Below are positions 21,765 to 32,399 of a stretch of 64,000 bases of DNA, in pieces. This DNA is from Astragalus membranaceus. Its lineage: Eukaryota; Streptophyta; Magnoliopsida; Fabales; Fabaceae. Position 1 is the first letter of the stretch. Each line of letters starts with the position of its first letter. Where the stretch lies: positions 150,993,402 to 151,057,401 of the forward strand of contig CM076854.1 of NCBI GenBank assembly GCA_039519185.1, given 5' to 3'. The position numbers and the translations under genes are program-made. The notes under the pieces are model-generated. The model worked only from the letters and a program-made list of their open reading frames with translations, was not told the origin of the DNA and ran no database searches.

Positions 21765-22831
21765 CAAGTAATACAATGATAAGTAGAGATCGTACCTACA
21801 AGGATTGAATTAATTTCTGAGAGTTTAAAATGGTAGCAACACTAGTGAGAAATAGAGATCCAAAATAAAATAAAATATGATTTGGAGTGTGTGTGAAACA
21901 GAATTTAAAGTATGCAAGATAGAGATTGATTTTAAATCAGTTAAGAGAGATAGTTGGAATGCTCTTCACTAAGTAATTCACTTCTAATAGCATCATGATA
22001 TATATGATGCTGGAGCAATGATTGCTGGGGCAATGAATTGCTCCTGCAATGGATTTCTCCTGCAATGGGTGTTGTAGCATTTGATGCGTGCTTTTCAGCA
22101 ACTAACGTCAGGGTTTCATTATAAGTCTTATGTCTAAGCTCTAAATAAGTTCACCCCTATATATGAAGTTCCCACAGTATCACCCTATTATGCTATCCTA
22201 TGCTAGGTTTTAGCATGGATTTAACAAAGTTTCTTTTTATTAAAACACTTATCCATATTAGTTCTTGAGTTCAAATTACAAACCATGTCTATATTCACGA
22301 CCCTACTTATTCTAAGTGATCAACCTTAAAATAAGTTTGAAAGAATTATAGAACAAGAACTAAATTGCAAGCATCAATATAACATAATCACTATCTAAAA
22401 GTTCATTACAAAAAAGCATCCCAACTAATATATTTAGTTCATGCTTGACATAACTAAGCTCATATAAACATAAGGAGTCATATTTATATGATTGAAAATA
22501 CAAAGGAAAGGAGATAAGATAGAAATTACACAAATGGAGTTCCTTTGCATATTCTGCCTAGCAATGCTGGAGCAATGAAACATCAATACAATATGGTATA
22601 AAAGTAGAGGGAGAAGTTGTCAATTTCTTTCTCTCCTTCGAACCAAAATATTATATCTAAGACTACTTCCTAAAATTTGAGATGATTTTCAATGAAGAGG
22701 AGGAAATGTATTTATAGGCTTCTTGGAGTGGAGTTGTCTTGAGCATCAATGTTACTTTGAGATGATGTTAGATTTTCCTTTTGTAATTTTATCTCAAAAG
22801 CTACCATGTGATCACCCATCATATAAAAAGA
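21726..22831 (-). repeat. Athila 3' LTR, homologous part only
   Basis: About 95% identical to 34947-36043, starting TGTTGTGCAAAAAGGTGTG on the + strand. Similarity stops abruptly after CATCATATAAAAAGA. The remaining ~435 bp found in the other LTR, including its TGATAACTC end, is missing here, so this LTR is truncated or recombined. Confidence 0.8.
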
Positions 22832-24212
22832 CAAGATCAGCTAGACATCTCAAAACATGTTTTTTTAATAAGTGCACTTTTAGAACCTTTATGTTTGGAT
22901 TTTCAAAAAAATTCATAGCCATATGTTCCTCTCAACATTCAAGGTTATTGCCACCCATTTATGTGAGTGTGTGCTCCACTGAACTTAGATTGGTTCCGAA
23001 CTAGTTTCAAAAATTTCACTTAGGTTTGGATAGAAAAAGTTTGCGTTTGATCAAGCTAAAGATTTTTTTTCAAAAGATAGAATAGGCTAACAATTTCTTT
23101 AGAGTAATGGGGGGCTTCAAAGCACAACAAAGGGTATTGGATTAAGTATTTCAAATTCAGGGTCAGTGCTAATCTTTTGTGGCCTTTTGGTTGCTGGAGC
23201 AATGATTGCCGGGGCAATTGATGCTCCTGCATTGAGAACTACTTTGAAGAGATTTCAGCTATATTGTCCTCCTTTCTGACCCCCTTTTTGCATTTTTTTT
23301 CTTCTTTTTATCATGCATTTTTGGAACGGGTACAACTTTTGATTCAGGCAAAAATAGCTTTTCATGATTGTGCATTTTTGTAATAGTTCATAAGCCTATT
23401 GCACTGTCTTTCCTTTCCTTATCATACTTAGCCTTAGTATCACCGATGCACCCCAAACTTATTTCTTTATGCTATTTTATATTTATAGAAAAATTTAGCA
23501 ATTGATCTTGGGCCACTATTGCTATCCTTTGCATTTTGTTAATTTAGCTAGCTAAGTTCCTTTCTAAGCTCAGTTGTTTATAGTGTAAATATAGTAATAA
23601 TATTGATCATTTGCTTAGAACTCAGGCTACTTTGCAAACAAGTTCTAGTTTTCAAAAATTGAGTTTCAAAAAGGCACTTTTCTTTCTTTCTTTCTTTCTT
23701 TGCAAAAAATTTATTTAGCTGATCATGCTTCTAAAATTTGTAACCTTAACAAAAACAAGCTATAACAAATAACTAAAAACTAATAGACATGCATCATATT
23801 TATAACATAGCAAGTATTAAGGTTCACAAAATATTTAAACAGTTCACAAAATGTTTAGTCCTCCCCCCAACTTAAGCTTCAGCAGTGTCCTCACCGCTTA
23901 ATTAAGGGGGAACCAAATAAAACACCTGCATATGTTATGATCACAAAATATATAAGTTAGTTTATACAATAGACATATAACAACTTTTAAAGAAAAGTGT
24001 TACTGCTTAGGAGTTTCACTCTCCAGCCTGCTGCTTGCCCTTATTGGAGCAAGTTTGATCCTCTTCTTCTTTTTCTTCTGAGCTGCCTCAGGATTGGATG
24101 CTTCTTCAACAGTTGCAGGGGCATCACCAGCTTTTGGCTCTTCAACAGCAGCAGTGGTAATAACAGCAAGGGCACTGGCAGCAGCTTCCTTATGCTTGAT
24201 TTTTGCTAGTTC
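22832..24212 (-). other. Athila 3' untranslated region
   Basis: No coding evidence. Holds a (CTTT)n tract (23678-23701), a GC-poor core, CTCCCCCCAACTTAAGC near 23860 and one cluster of the ATTGCTSSRGCAAT word (23191-23237). A purine-rich minus-strand stretch near 23270-23290 could be the polypurine tract. Confidence 0.5.
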
Positions 24213-25462
24213 CTATTCTCTTCTACTTACAGCTAATGTCTCCATCACTAGCCTCTTTGAAGCTTCTGCCTGGGCAGGGTCTACTGTTGTTGCCACCTTG
24301 GTTTCTCCAGCATCAGTTGCTGGTTGCATTGCAGGGGCATCAGATGTTGTGTCCATTGCTGGAGCATCCACTACCTTATCCATTGCTAGAGCATCCAATG
24401 CTTTATCCATTGCTGGAGCAATGGTTTTAGATACTGGAATTTCCTTCTGCAGAGATCTTTCTGCAAGCTGTTCCTCCCCATTCACTTCTTCTGGTTCCTC
24501 TTCATGACCAGCTTCCTGTTCAGATTCCTCCTCCTCATTAGTTTCCTGAATGTCTTGCAATTTTCTCTTTGCACCTGCATGTTCAATGTTAGAAACAAAT
24601 GCTGCAGCTTTGGATGCTGCAGCAATAACAGGGTTTTCAAGAGGGGTCTCTTTTGCAGGAATTTCTGGCTCAATTGTTTCTTTAATTGGTGCTGGAACAA
24701 GTTTTTTTCTTGTTCTTTGGTTGGTGGAATTGTTGATGGTGGTGATTTGGTGGTTTGTGGAATGTGTGGTGGTTGGGTTGGTGTTTTGGCTTGTGTTGGG
24801 GAGGTTTGAGGTGAGGTGATGTTTTGGTTTGGTGATGGTGGTTGCTGGGGAAGCTTTGGTATTTGTGTTGTTTTAGGTGGGGCTGTATACTTCTTTCTTG
24901 GGGCCTCTTCCATGACAATTTCTTAAGCATCTTCACTTCCTGCACTATCCTCATCTGTTTTTGTCTCTTCTTCATCCACATCCTTCTCTATCTCCCTTAC
25001 AGCCTTTGTAGCCCCTTCCTCCTCACTTGTTTCCTCCAAATCCTCAGAACTCAGGATTGGTTCTTCTTCTATCACCGTCTTCTTCTTCCCTTTTCTTTTC
25101 TTTTGCTGTTTTTTGACAGCTTTTCCTTTATTGTCTTCCTCACTTTCTTCTACTTTAGCTTCCTCTTCTTCCACATCTTTTTCTTTCTCTTCTTCAAGTA
25201 CCCAGTCTGGAAATATTGGTGGAGGCATGTTGCAGTATCCCTTGGTCAATTTGTTGAACATGATGGTTTCCCACTCAAGGTGTTCTTTCATGAATTTCCG
25301 CACAGCTCGTTGATGGAGCAATGCTTGCTGGGGCAATGAGGTGCTGGTATTCTCCTTTGGCCACTTGCTCCTATCATTGAAGTTGGCAGAAAATGCATTC
25401 TGTGGGAACTTTCTCAATTCATCCATGTCAATGGAGACCTCAGCATTGATGCAAAATGACAC
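24213..25462 (-). pseudogene. Athila extra ORF downstream of pol (env-like position), broken
   Basis: Three overlapping minus-strand frames (25462-24923, 24913-24482, 24560-24213). The first begins near VSIDMDELRKFPQNAF and becomes very acidic and lysine-rich (runs of E/K, KKQQKKRKGKKK). The others are proline- and then alanine/aspartate-rich with repeated APAMD units encoded by the dispersed element-specific word. No membrane span or signal peptide is visible, so an envelope role is not supported; only the position after integrase matches the Athila extra ORF. Confidence 0.5.
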
Positions 25463-25786
25463 GTGGGCAGTGAGGTGTTTAAATAAAGACTGTGTTTTTC
25501 TCCTGTATTTGTTCTGGAAATGAAGCAGGCTGTCACTTAATATTGCTCTTTCATTGCTGGGGCAATGAACTTTCTTTATTGCTGAAACCGTGATTGCTCC
25601 TTCATTGCTGGAGCAATGGATCTCCTGTCATTGCTGGGGAAATGGATGCACCAACAATACTTTTACCTGAAAATTTAACAAAAGATACTAAAATAAACAA
25701 GTTAGTTATTTAAATCAAAAATTTCTTGGGTTGCCTCCCAGAAAGCGCTTAAATTAAGAGTCTTTTAGCCTGACTATCTCTTTAAT

Positions 25787-25962
25787 TCAGAGATTTTTGA
25801 AGTGAGTGGTGACCTTGTCTCTCACCACATGTTCACCATAGTACATTTTCACTCTTTTCCCATTAACCTTGAAGGTGGTGTTGGATGTTTCATCAAATAG
25901 ATCCACAACACCATGAGGGTAGATTTTTAACAGTTTGAATGGTCCTGACCACCTTGATCTGG
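25787..25962 (-). pseudogene. Athila integrase C-terminal fragment
   Basis: Encodes RSRWSGPFKLLKIYPHGVVDLFD, the GPF/Y module of the integrase C-terminus, split from the preceding frame by the solo LTR at 25968-27465. Flanking codons reconnect across the insertion. Confidence 0.8.
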
Positions 25963-25967
25963 GTTTT

Positions 25968-27465
25968 TGATAACTCATATTTATATGAGTTAGTTATACT
26001 TATTCAAAGTTAAATCATGCAAGTTCTCTGGCAATAGTAGGTTGTTTCTAGTAAAGTTTCTGTTAGTTTATTGCTTTTAGTTAGAAATGGGCTAAATTAC
26101 AAATTCTAGGCATTTTGGTGCCAATTGGCGCCTTTGTGAGCGTTTTGATGCTTCTTGTGTTTGTGCAGTAATCCAAACGTGGCAACGTCTATCATCACGT
26201 CTGAAGAAGGGCAGCAGAGCAAGAAAATAATATCTCATTTTGGCGCGCATGTAATGATGGTCAAAGATTTGGAAATGAAGAAGATCTTCTCTCTCCTCAG
26301 CGCTGACACGGCTGACGCACTGTAGCAGTGCGGTGTCACTTCAGGGCAGAGTCAACTCGCAAGCAAACTTGGAAGGTGGGGAATGACATCAGCAAGCATG
26401 TGACCCTCTTTTGACCATGGCTATTCTCTCTCTACAAAAAGGCAAGGGTGCACCATGCGGAATACACACGACTCCATTCATCATCCACCTTCCTCCATTT
26501 CTTTAGAGATAGTTTTTCTAAAAGAAGTTCTGGACACAGACTTCTTCATTTTAAAATTTTCTCAAGGCCCCAAGTTCCATCTTCATTCGCAACCATTACT
26601 GTTAGGCTCAGACGTTGTAACGTCTTTACAGCGTGCATGAAGGAAGGCCACCTGGCGTATCTTTTGCGTTTAGTCTCCTTTTCTCTATGTACGGTATATG
26701 GATTTTAACTCCTCTTATTTCTGTAAAGATGCTCATCATGAGCTAAACATTGGTAGTTGGGTTGTTGTTTTGCATGTAATGAACCTCTAGTTTAATGTTA
26801 TGAAGTATTGATGATTATGCGTTTTAAATCTTTGCATGTTAATATTTCCAAACTTGTTTTGAACTGATCACTTAAAATAAGTAGATTCATAGGTACAGAC
26901 ATGGTCTATGAAAAGAACTCAAAGATTTATGTGAATGAAAAGGTGCACTAAAGACATTTAGGCATTTTTATCTAAGTCTAGATATAGAATGGATAATAGT
27001 TCATAGGACATTGCTGTGGGAACTTAAAATACAGGAGTAGGCCTACTTAGAACCTAGACATAGGAATTCTAGTACTTGAAGCTCTGACGTTTTGTGACTG
27101 AAAAGCACAGCTCTTTTGCAACAGCGTTCAAACGTTATAACGTCTATACAACATAGCATTTGTGCGTAATAACGTGTAAACGTTATAACGTCTGACTAGA
27201 GGAGATTTACTTGCATGCAGCAATCCAACTCATACTATTCCATATTCACAACCACTTCTTGTTCACATGCTTTATTTATGTTATTAGTCTTGATACCAAC
27301 TTTTAGTGCCGATTTGTTACTTGTTCCACTTATGTTTTAAAGACTTGAATTCTGAAAGTTAATCAATCCTCGTGGGAACGATCTCTTACTTTTATCCACT
27401 TTATTACTTGTACGACGTGTATACTTGCACTGATATTGCGATTATAACACACACGAGCGCAAACA
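25968..27465 (+). mobile_element. Athila-family solo LTR, 1498 bp, inserted in integrase
   Basis: Begins TGATAACTCATATTTATATGAG (a hairpin) and ends GCGCAAACA, with the 5-bp duplication GTTTT at 25963-25967 and 27466-27470. The start matches the TGATAACTC end of the host Athila LTR. The other end shares GTATACTTGCAC and a CGTGGGAACGATCTCTTAC block with it, but the bodies differ, so it is a different family and lies in the opposite orientation. No internal region, hence solo LTR. It carries GACGTTRTAACGTC dyads. Confidence 0.9.
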
Positions 27466-27789
27466 GTTTTCCAGGAAATAATTTCAATCTAGAGTTATAG
27501 AGCAGTACTAGCCCTCCCTCAATTAATTCCCTTCTTTGGATTTTCTGGTCAAGCCATACTTTTGTCCTGGCTTTGTAAATTTCAGCATTTTCATAAGCAA
27601 AATTTTCAATTTCTTCAAGCTCATTAAGTTGTAAAAGCCTAGATGCACCTGCTTGATTAAGATTGAATTTGAGCTTCTTGATTGCCCAATATGACTTTTG
27701 TTCCAGTTCCACAAGTAGATGACATGCATTTCCATACACTAGTCTATAGAGTGACATTCCCAGAGGTGTCTTGAATGCTGTTCTGTAGG
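27404..27789 (-). pseudogene. Athila integrase, 3' section between two insertions
   Basis: Encodes LWAYRTAFKTPLGMSLYRLVYG, the conserved end of the plant gypsy integrase core, then LLQLNELEEIENFAYENAEIYK and LVLLYNSRLKLFPGKL. It is bounded on the right by the hAT MITE and on the left by the solo LTR. The last ~20 residues before the frame stop are LTR sequence. Confidence 0.8.
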
Positions 27790-27797
27790 CCCACAAG

Positions 27798-28378
27798 TAG
27801 GGGTGTTCAATGGTTCGGGCAAATCCAAACCAATCCACAATCCAATCCAAACCGATATGATTGGTTCGGATATTTTTCGTGTTCGGGTCAAAATCGAACA
27901 AATCCAAACCAACCCGTAGTTGTTTAGATCGGGCAACGGATTTTAAAAATCAAATCCGCAAACCCGAACCAACCCATATTAGGTCATAACAATTTTGTAA
28001 TTTTAGATGTACACGATTTTATTTGCTTAGAATTTTTACCTTAATAATTTATGATTAAGTTGTAAAATTTTAATACTATTAATGGGAAGACTATTAGTGA
28101 ATTTCAGTTTGATTTCGTGTGATTTTCAATTTTTTTAGCTATTTAAAGTGTTGGAATATCATAAAAAAAGTGTTTTTTTTTTATATTTTAGAAAATTATT
28201 ATTTTAGTGAATGACCCGTGAGCCCAATCCAAACCAACCCATCAAATATCGGTTCGGTTTGGTTCGGATTTTGGAGAAAAAAATGTAAAATCCGAATCAA
28301 CCCAAACCGAATAATTATAATTGGTTCGGGCAACGGATTTGGTCAAATCCAATCCAAACCGACCCGCGAACACCCCTA
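27798..28378. mobile_element. hAT-type MITE, 581 bp, inserted in Athila integrase
   Basis: Termini TAGGGGTGTTC and GAACACCCCTA, with the perfect 8-bp duplication CCCACAAG at 27790-27797 and 28379-28386. The target site duplicates the codons for the conserved LWAYR motif. The ends are rich in CCAAACC / GGTTTGGATTGG repeats, so the outer ~120 bp on each side can pair. No transposase. Confidence 0.95.
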
Positions 28379-29136
28379 CCCACAAGGCATCATCCAAGTG
28401 CAATGACCAATCTTTCCTTGTAGGTCCAACCATTTTTTCAAGTATTCTTTTGACCTCCATATTGGATAATTCTACCTGCTCACTTGTTTGAGGGTGGTAC
28501 CTAGGCAGTAGCAATCTTGTGTTTTACCCCATATTTGGCTAGAAGATTATCAATCAGTTTGTTGCAGAAATGGGAACTTTCTTCACTGATGATTGCTCTT
28601 GGAGTACCAAATCGAGTAAAATTACTCACAGATTTGGCATCATTGTTTGTCAATGCTATACAACTTCTACTCTTTTAGAAACATAATCCACAGCCACCAA
28701 GATGTATAGATTTCCAAATGATGGAGGAAATGGTCCCATGAAGTCCATTCCCCAAACATCAAAGAGTTCAATCTCTAAGATATTGGTTAGTGGCATTTCA
28801 TGTTTATTTGAAATGTTTCCAGCCCTTTGACACCTATCATAGTTCTTGACCATTTGGTATGCATCTTTGAATAATGTTGGCCAATAGTAATCTGATTGTA
28901 TCACCTTGGCTGCTGTTCTGGTGCTGCCAAAATGTCCACCATAAAGGGGCAACATGGCAACGCTGTAGCACTGATTGTTGTACTTCTTCTGCTAAGCATC
29001 TTCTCATTATTTGGTCTGGACATTTCTTGTAAAGAAAAGGATCATCCCAATAGTATTGTTTAACTATATGGAAAAATCTTCTCCCTTGTTGATAAGTTAT
29101 GTTGACAGGTACAACTTTGCTTGCCAGAAAATTCAC
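28379..29136 (-). pseudogene. Athila integrase zinc finger and catalytic core
   Basis: On the minus strand: a degraded HHCC region (CPDQIMRRC, GGHFGSTRTAAKVIQSDYYWPTLF), CDRCQRAGNI-like residues, then VWGMDFMGPFPPSFGN with the first catalytic Asp. A frame change follows near 28650, then YHPQTSEQVELSNMEVKRIL with the last catalytic Glu region altered (GQAE changed to EQVE). Several frameshifts. Confidence 0.8.
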
Positions 29137-29271
29137 TATGTTAGCAAACCATGGTGCAGCAGCATCAATTGCTCCAGCAATGGATGTTGTTGCTGAAATT
29201 GCTAATAATTTCTCATCTGGAAAGTTTCTTTTATTTCTCCTTCTTTTGTTCCTGCATAATCTCCTTCAAGT

Positions 29272-30494
29272 CTAGACAAATGATCGGCTACTTGGTTCTC
29301 CACCCCCTTTTTTATCATGAATTTCAAGATCAAATTCTTGGAGGAAGAGAACCCATCTTATTAGTATTGGTTTTGCATCTTTTTTTGAAATTAAATACTT
29401 GATGGCTGAGTGATTTGTATAAACAATCACTTTTGTGCCTACCAAGTATGACTTAAACTTATCAAATGCAAAAACCACTGCTAATAATTCTTTTTCAGTC
29501 ACAGTATTATTCATTTGAGCTTCAATAAGTGTTTTGCTAGCATAATATATAGAATGAAAAACTTTGTCATACCTTTTCCCTAGGACAGCTCCCACAGCAA
29601 AATCACTAGCATCACACATTAGCTCAAATGGTTTGCTCCAATCTGGTGTGACTATCATTGGTGCTGTCACCAATGCTTTCTTCAGTTTTTGAAATGCTTC
29701 TAAGCAAGATTCATCAAAGTTGAAATGCACATCATGTTGCAACAGTTGACATAATGGTTTTGAAATTTTGGAGAAGTCCTTGATAAATCTTCTATAGAAG
29801 CCTACATGACCTAAGAAGCTTCTGATACCTTTGACAGTTGTTGGAGGAGGTAATTTGTCTATCACCTCAATCATTTCGTTGTCTACTTCCAGCCCTTTCT
29901 TTGAAATTCTGTGACCTAGCACAATGCCTTCTTGGACCATAAAGTGGCATTTCTCCCAATTTAGGACCAAATTGGTTTCTTCACATCTGTTGAGTATTTC
30001 TTCTAAGTTTGCCAAACAGAGTTGAAATGTCTCACCAAATACTGAGAAATCATCCATGAAAACTTCCATGGATTGTTCTATGAAGTCAGAGAATATTGCC
30101 ATCATACACCTTTGGAATGTTGCTGGAGCATTGCATAGTCCAAAAGGCATCCTTCTAAATGCAAAGGTGCCATAGGGACATGTAAAAGTTGTCTTTTGTT
30201 AGTCTTCAGGAACTATAGCAATTTGGTTATAGCCTGAATATCCATCCAAAAAGCAATAAAATTCCTTACCAGCTAATCTGTCCAACATTTGATCAATGAA
30301 AGGCAATGGAAAATGGTCCTTCTATAATCTATACAAATTCTCCATCTTGTGATAATTCTGGTTGGTATCAATTCATTCTTCTCGTTGGCTATTACTGTCA
30401 CTCCATCCTTCTTTGGTACACATTGCACAGGGCTCGCCCATGCACTATCTGAAATAGGGTAGATTATGCCAGCATCTAGCCATTTCATTATTTC
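29272..30494 (-). pseudogene. Athila reverse transcriptase and RNase H
   Basis: 30494-30273 encodes IIYPISDSAWASPVQCVPKKDG (RT fingers). 30150-29272 encodes MPFGLCNAPATFQR, VFMDDFSVFG (catalytic DD), FLGHVGFYRRFIKDFS and the RNase H segment LMCDASDFAVGAVL, TEKELLAVVFAFDKF and TNHSAIKYL. Stops lie between the segments. The solo LTR at 30495-31915 separates this from the RT N-terminus. Confidence 0.85.
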
Positions 30495-31915
30495 TGTTAC
30501 CAAGTGGCTTCAGTCTCAAGAGGGGGGTGAATTGAGATTTAAAACTTTTCAGATCTTTCAAAAACGTTTTTCCCCTTTTCAATGACTTAGATCAATTTTC
30601 GCGCAGGTTAACTGGAAGCGAAGGAATTAGAATGTAAAGCAGTAAAGTGGTATAACAGTAAAGCAGGAAAGCAGTAAAGCACACAGAGATTTATCCTGGT
30701 TCGGTCACCTCCTAGTGACCTACGTCCAGTCCTCACACCCTTGTGAGATTTTCCACTAACCAAACCAACAAGGCTTACAGGTGCCTTGGAAAACCTTTAC
30801 AGATTCAGGCACTCTCCTCCTAGGATACCCCACCTATAGAGAGCCCTCAAATCTAATATAACAATAACAAGAGATACCCCACCCCTGTTACAATCAGCTG
30901 CCCCAGAAAGATACCCCACTTCCTAGTACAAACAGCTACCCTAGAGAGATACCTCACTCCCTAGAACAAAACACAACAGTTAAATAATAAACAATTGTAA
31001 AGACAGAAATACCTCTAATGAAGGCAGATATTACAACTTGAAGATTGCAACCCCAACTAACTCTTAGCAACAGATCAGCTCAGACAGACCAACGGTGCGT
31101 GACGAGCAAAAGTAAAAGCGTGAAGAGTTTTCTCAAAAGTTTTCTGATTCGTGCAAATGGGTTGTGTTGTGTGTAAAATGAATCGTGAAGCACTGCCTAT
31201 TTATAGGCTATGAGGAAATCAAGTTTACGTTGAAAATAGTGTAGGAATCGATTCTTTGTTGAATGCATTTGATCTAGGAATCGATTTATTCAGGTGAGGA
31301 ATCGATTTATCTTTGTTTGAAAAATATGGAAAATCGATTCTTGAGTACCATGGAAAGCTAGGAATCGATTCTATACTTAGTGAAAATATGTATGAATCGA
31401 TTTACAGCTTGCCTGAGATATGTGGGAATCGATTCTCAGTTAAGTGCAAAAGAGTGGGAATCGATTCTTCCCTTAAAAATAGTTTGGCTCAGAAATCGAT
31501 TTATGTACTGAAAATACATGACCTGACAATCGATTCTTCCTTTTCTGTTTTACCTGAAAATCGATTTTGACATATGTTTATGCATGAGGAAATCGATTTT
31601 ATTATTTTAAAGGTGATAGGAATGTTTACGTAAGTATGCATGCCTCTTTAAAAAAACTTTGTGAGTGTGTGAGATACGAGCTGACCTTTGAAAGAGCTTA
31701 CACTTTTTCCTAAGACACACCCAAACCCTAAGAACTACCCTTATATTTAAGGACTACCCTTAAACTTGAATCTTCAATTCTTGGCTTGATTGTCTTGGAT
31801 TGATTTTGTCGTTTAGTCACTTTTATTGACTTTGACCGTCAACTTTACCTTTGTCTTTTTCATCATCAAAACACATCCTGCAATATTAGTTTACCTGCAA
31901 TACAAGGTATCCACA
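30495..31915 (-). mobile_element. Solo LTR, probably copia-type, 1421 bp, inserted in Athila RT
   Basis: On the minus strand it begins TGTGGATACCTTG and ends CTTGGTAACA. The 5-bp duplication ATTTC sits at 30490-30494 and 31916-31920, and removing the LTR plus one duplication rejoins the RT frame (VKKE|IMKWLDAG). Near the minus-strand start it reads TGTTTTGATGATG, and near the end CAATTCACCCCCCTCTTGAG. Both are recurrent features of legume copia LTRs as I remember them. It contains a 12-copy AATCGATT array. Confidence 0.85.
31246..31598. repeat. Phased array of 12 AATCGATT palindromes
   Basis: Copies start at 31246, 31279, 31300, 31332, 31363, 31395, 31427, 31459, 31494, 31528, 31559 and 31591. 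Steps are 33, 21, 32, 31, 32, 32, 32, 35, 34, 31 and 32 bp. The usual context is GGAATCGATTCT or GGAATCGATTTA. The intervening ~24 bp is not conserved, so this is a motif array, not a classical tandem repeat. Confidence 0.95.
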
Positions 31916-32339
31916 ATTTCCTTCTTCACCACCTCTTTCATGATTGGATTCAATCTTCTCTGCCCTTCAATGCTATTTTTGGAGTTTTCATCCAAAAAAA
32001 TTCTATGCATGCAGAAGGACTGATTCCCTTTATATCAGTCATTTGCCAGCCTATTGCCTTCTTATGCTTCTTTAAGGGATTAATAAGATCATGCTCCTGC
32101 TTTTGAGATAAGTCAGAAGCAATGATCACTGGAAGTGTATTATTTTCCCCTAAGAAAGCATATTTCAGATGCTGAGGCAATTCTTTAAGCTCGGATTGAG
32201 GAGGTTTATCAATTGAAGGAATGTTCTTTTTGAGATTTGGGTCTTCAAGCTCTAGAGATTCATATTTTCTTGTCCATACTTTTACATCCAATTCTACTTG
32301 CACAATTGCTCCAGCAATGGATGCTAAAGCATTGGTCAA
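31916..32339 (-). pseudogene. Athila pol linker and RT N-terminus
   Basis: Encodes SELKELPQHLKYAFLGENNTLPVIIA, QEHDLINPLKKHKKAIGWQ and DIKGISPSACI, the conserved stretch ahead of plant gypsy RT, then (after a shift) NPIMKEVVKKE up to the solo LTR. Residues SIAGAI come from a copy of the dispersed word. Confidence 0.75.
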
Positions 32340-32399
32340 GTGGGCATGCTCTTTGTGGAATTGTTGCTGTACTGCTTGATCCAGAGAGACAATTAGAGA

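Noticed and set aside
24550..25339. Open frames on the + strand rich in Phe/Leu/Ser across 24500-25340
   Set aside because: They are antisense shadows of the acidic minus-strand Athila extra ORF (E/K runs read as F/L/S). No domain.
24213..25462. Functional envelope gene in the Athila element
   Set aside because: Position fits, but there is no signal peptide, transmembrane segment or glycoprotein-like cysteine pattern, and the frame is broken.
30118..30136. A copy of the ATTGCTGGAGCA word in Athila RT
   Set aside because: This one is the antisense of the conserved CNAPATF codons of reverse transcriptase and is expected there, so it was not counted.
31246..31598. CRISPR-like reading of the regularly spaced AATCGATT words
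   Set aside because: The repeat is only 8 bp, this is a plant nuclear LTR, there are no cas genes, and the spacers are not array-like.
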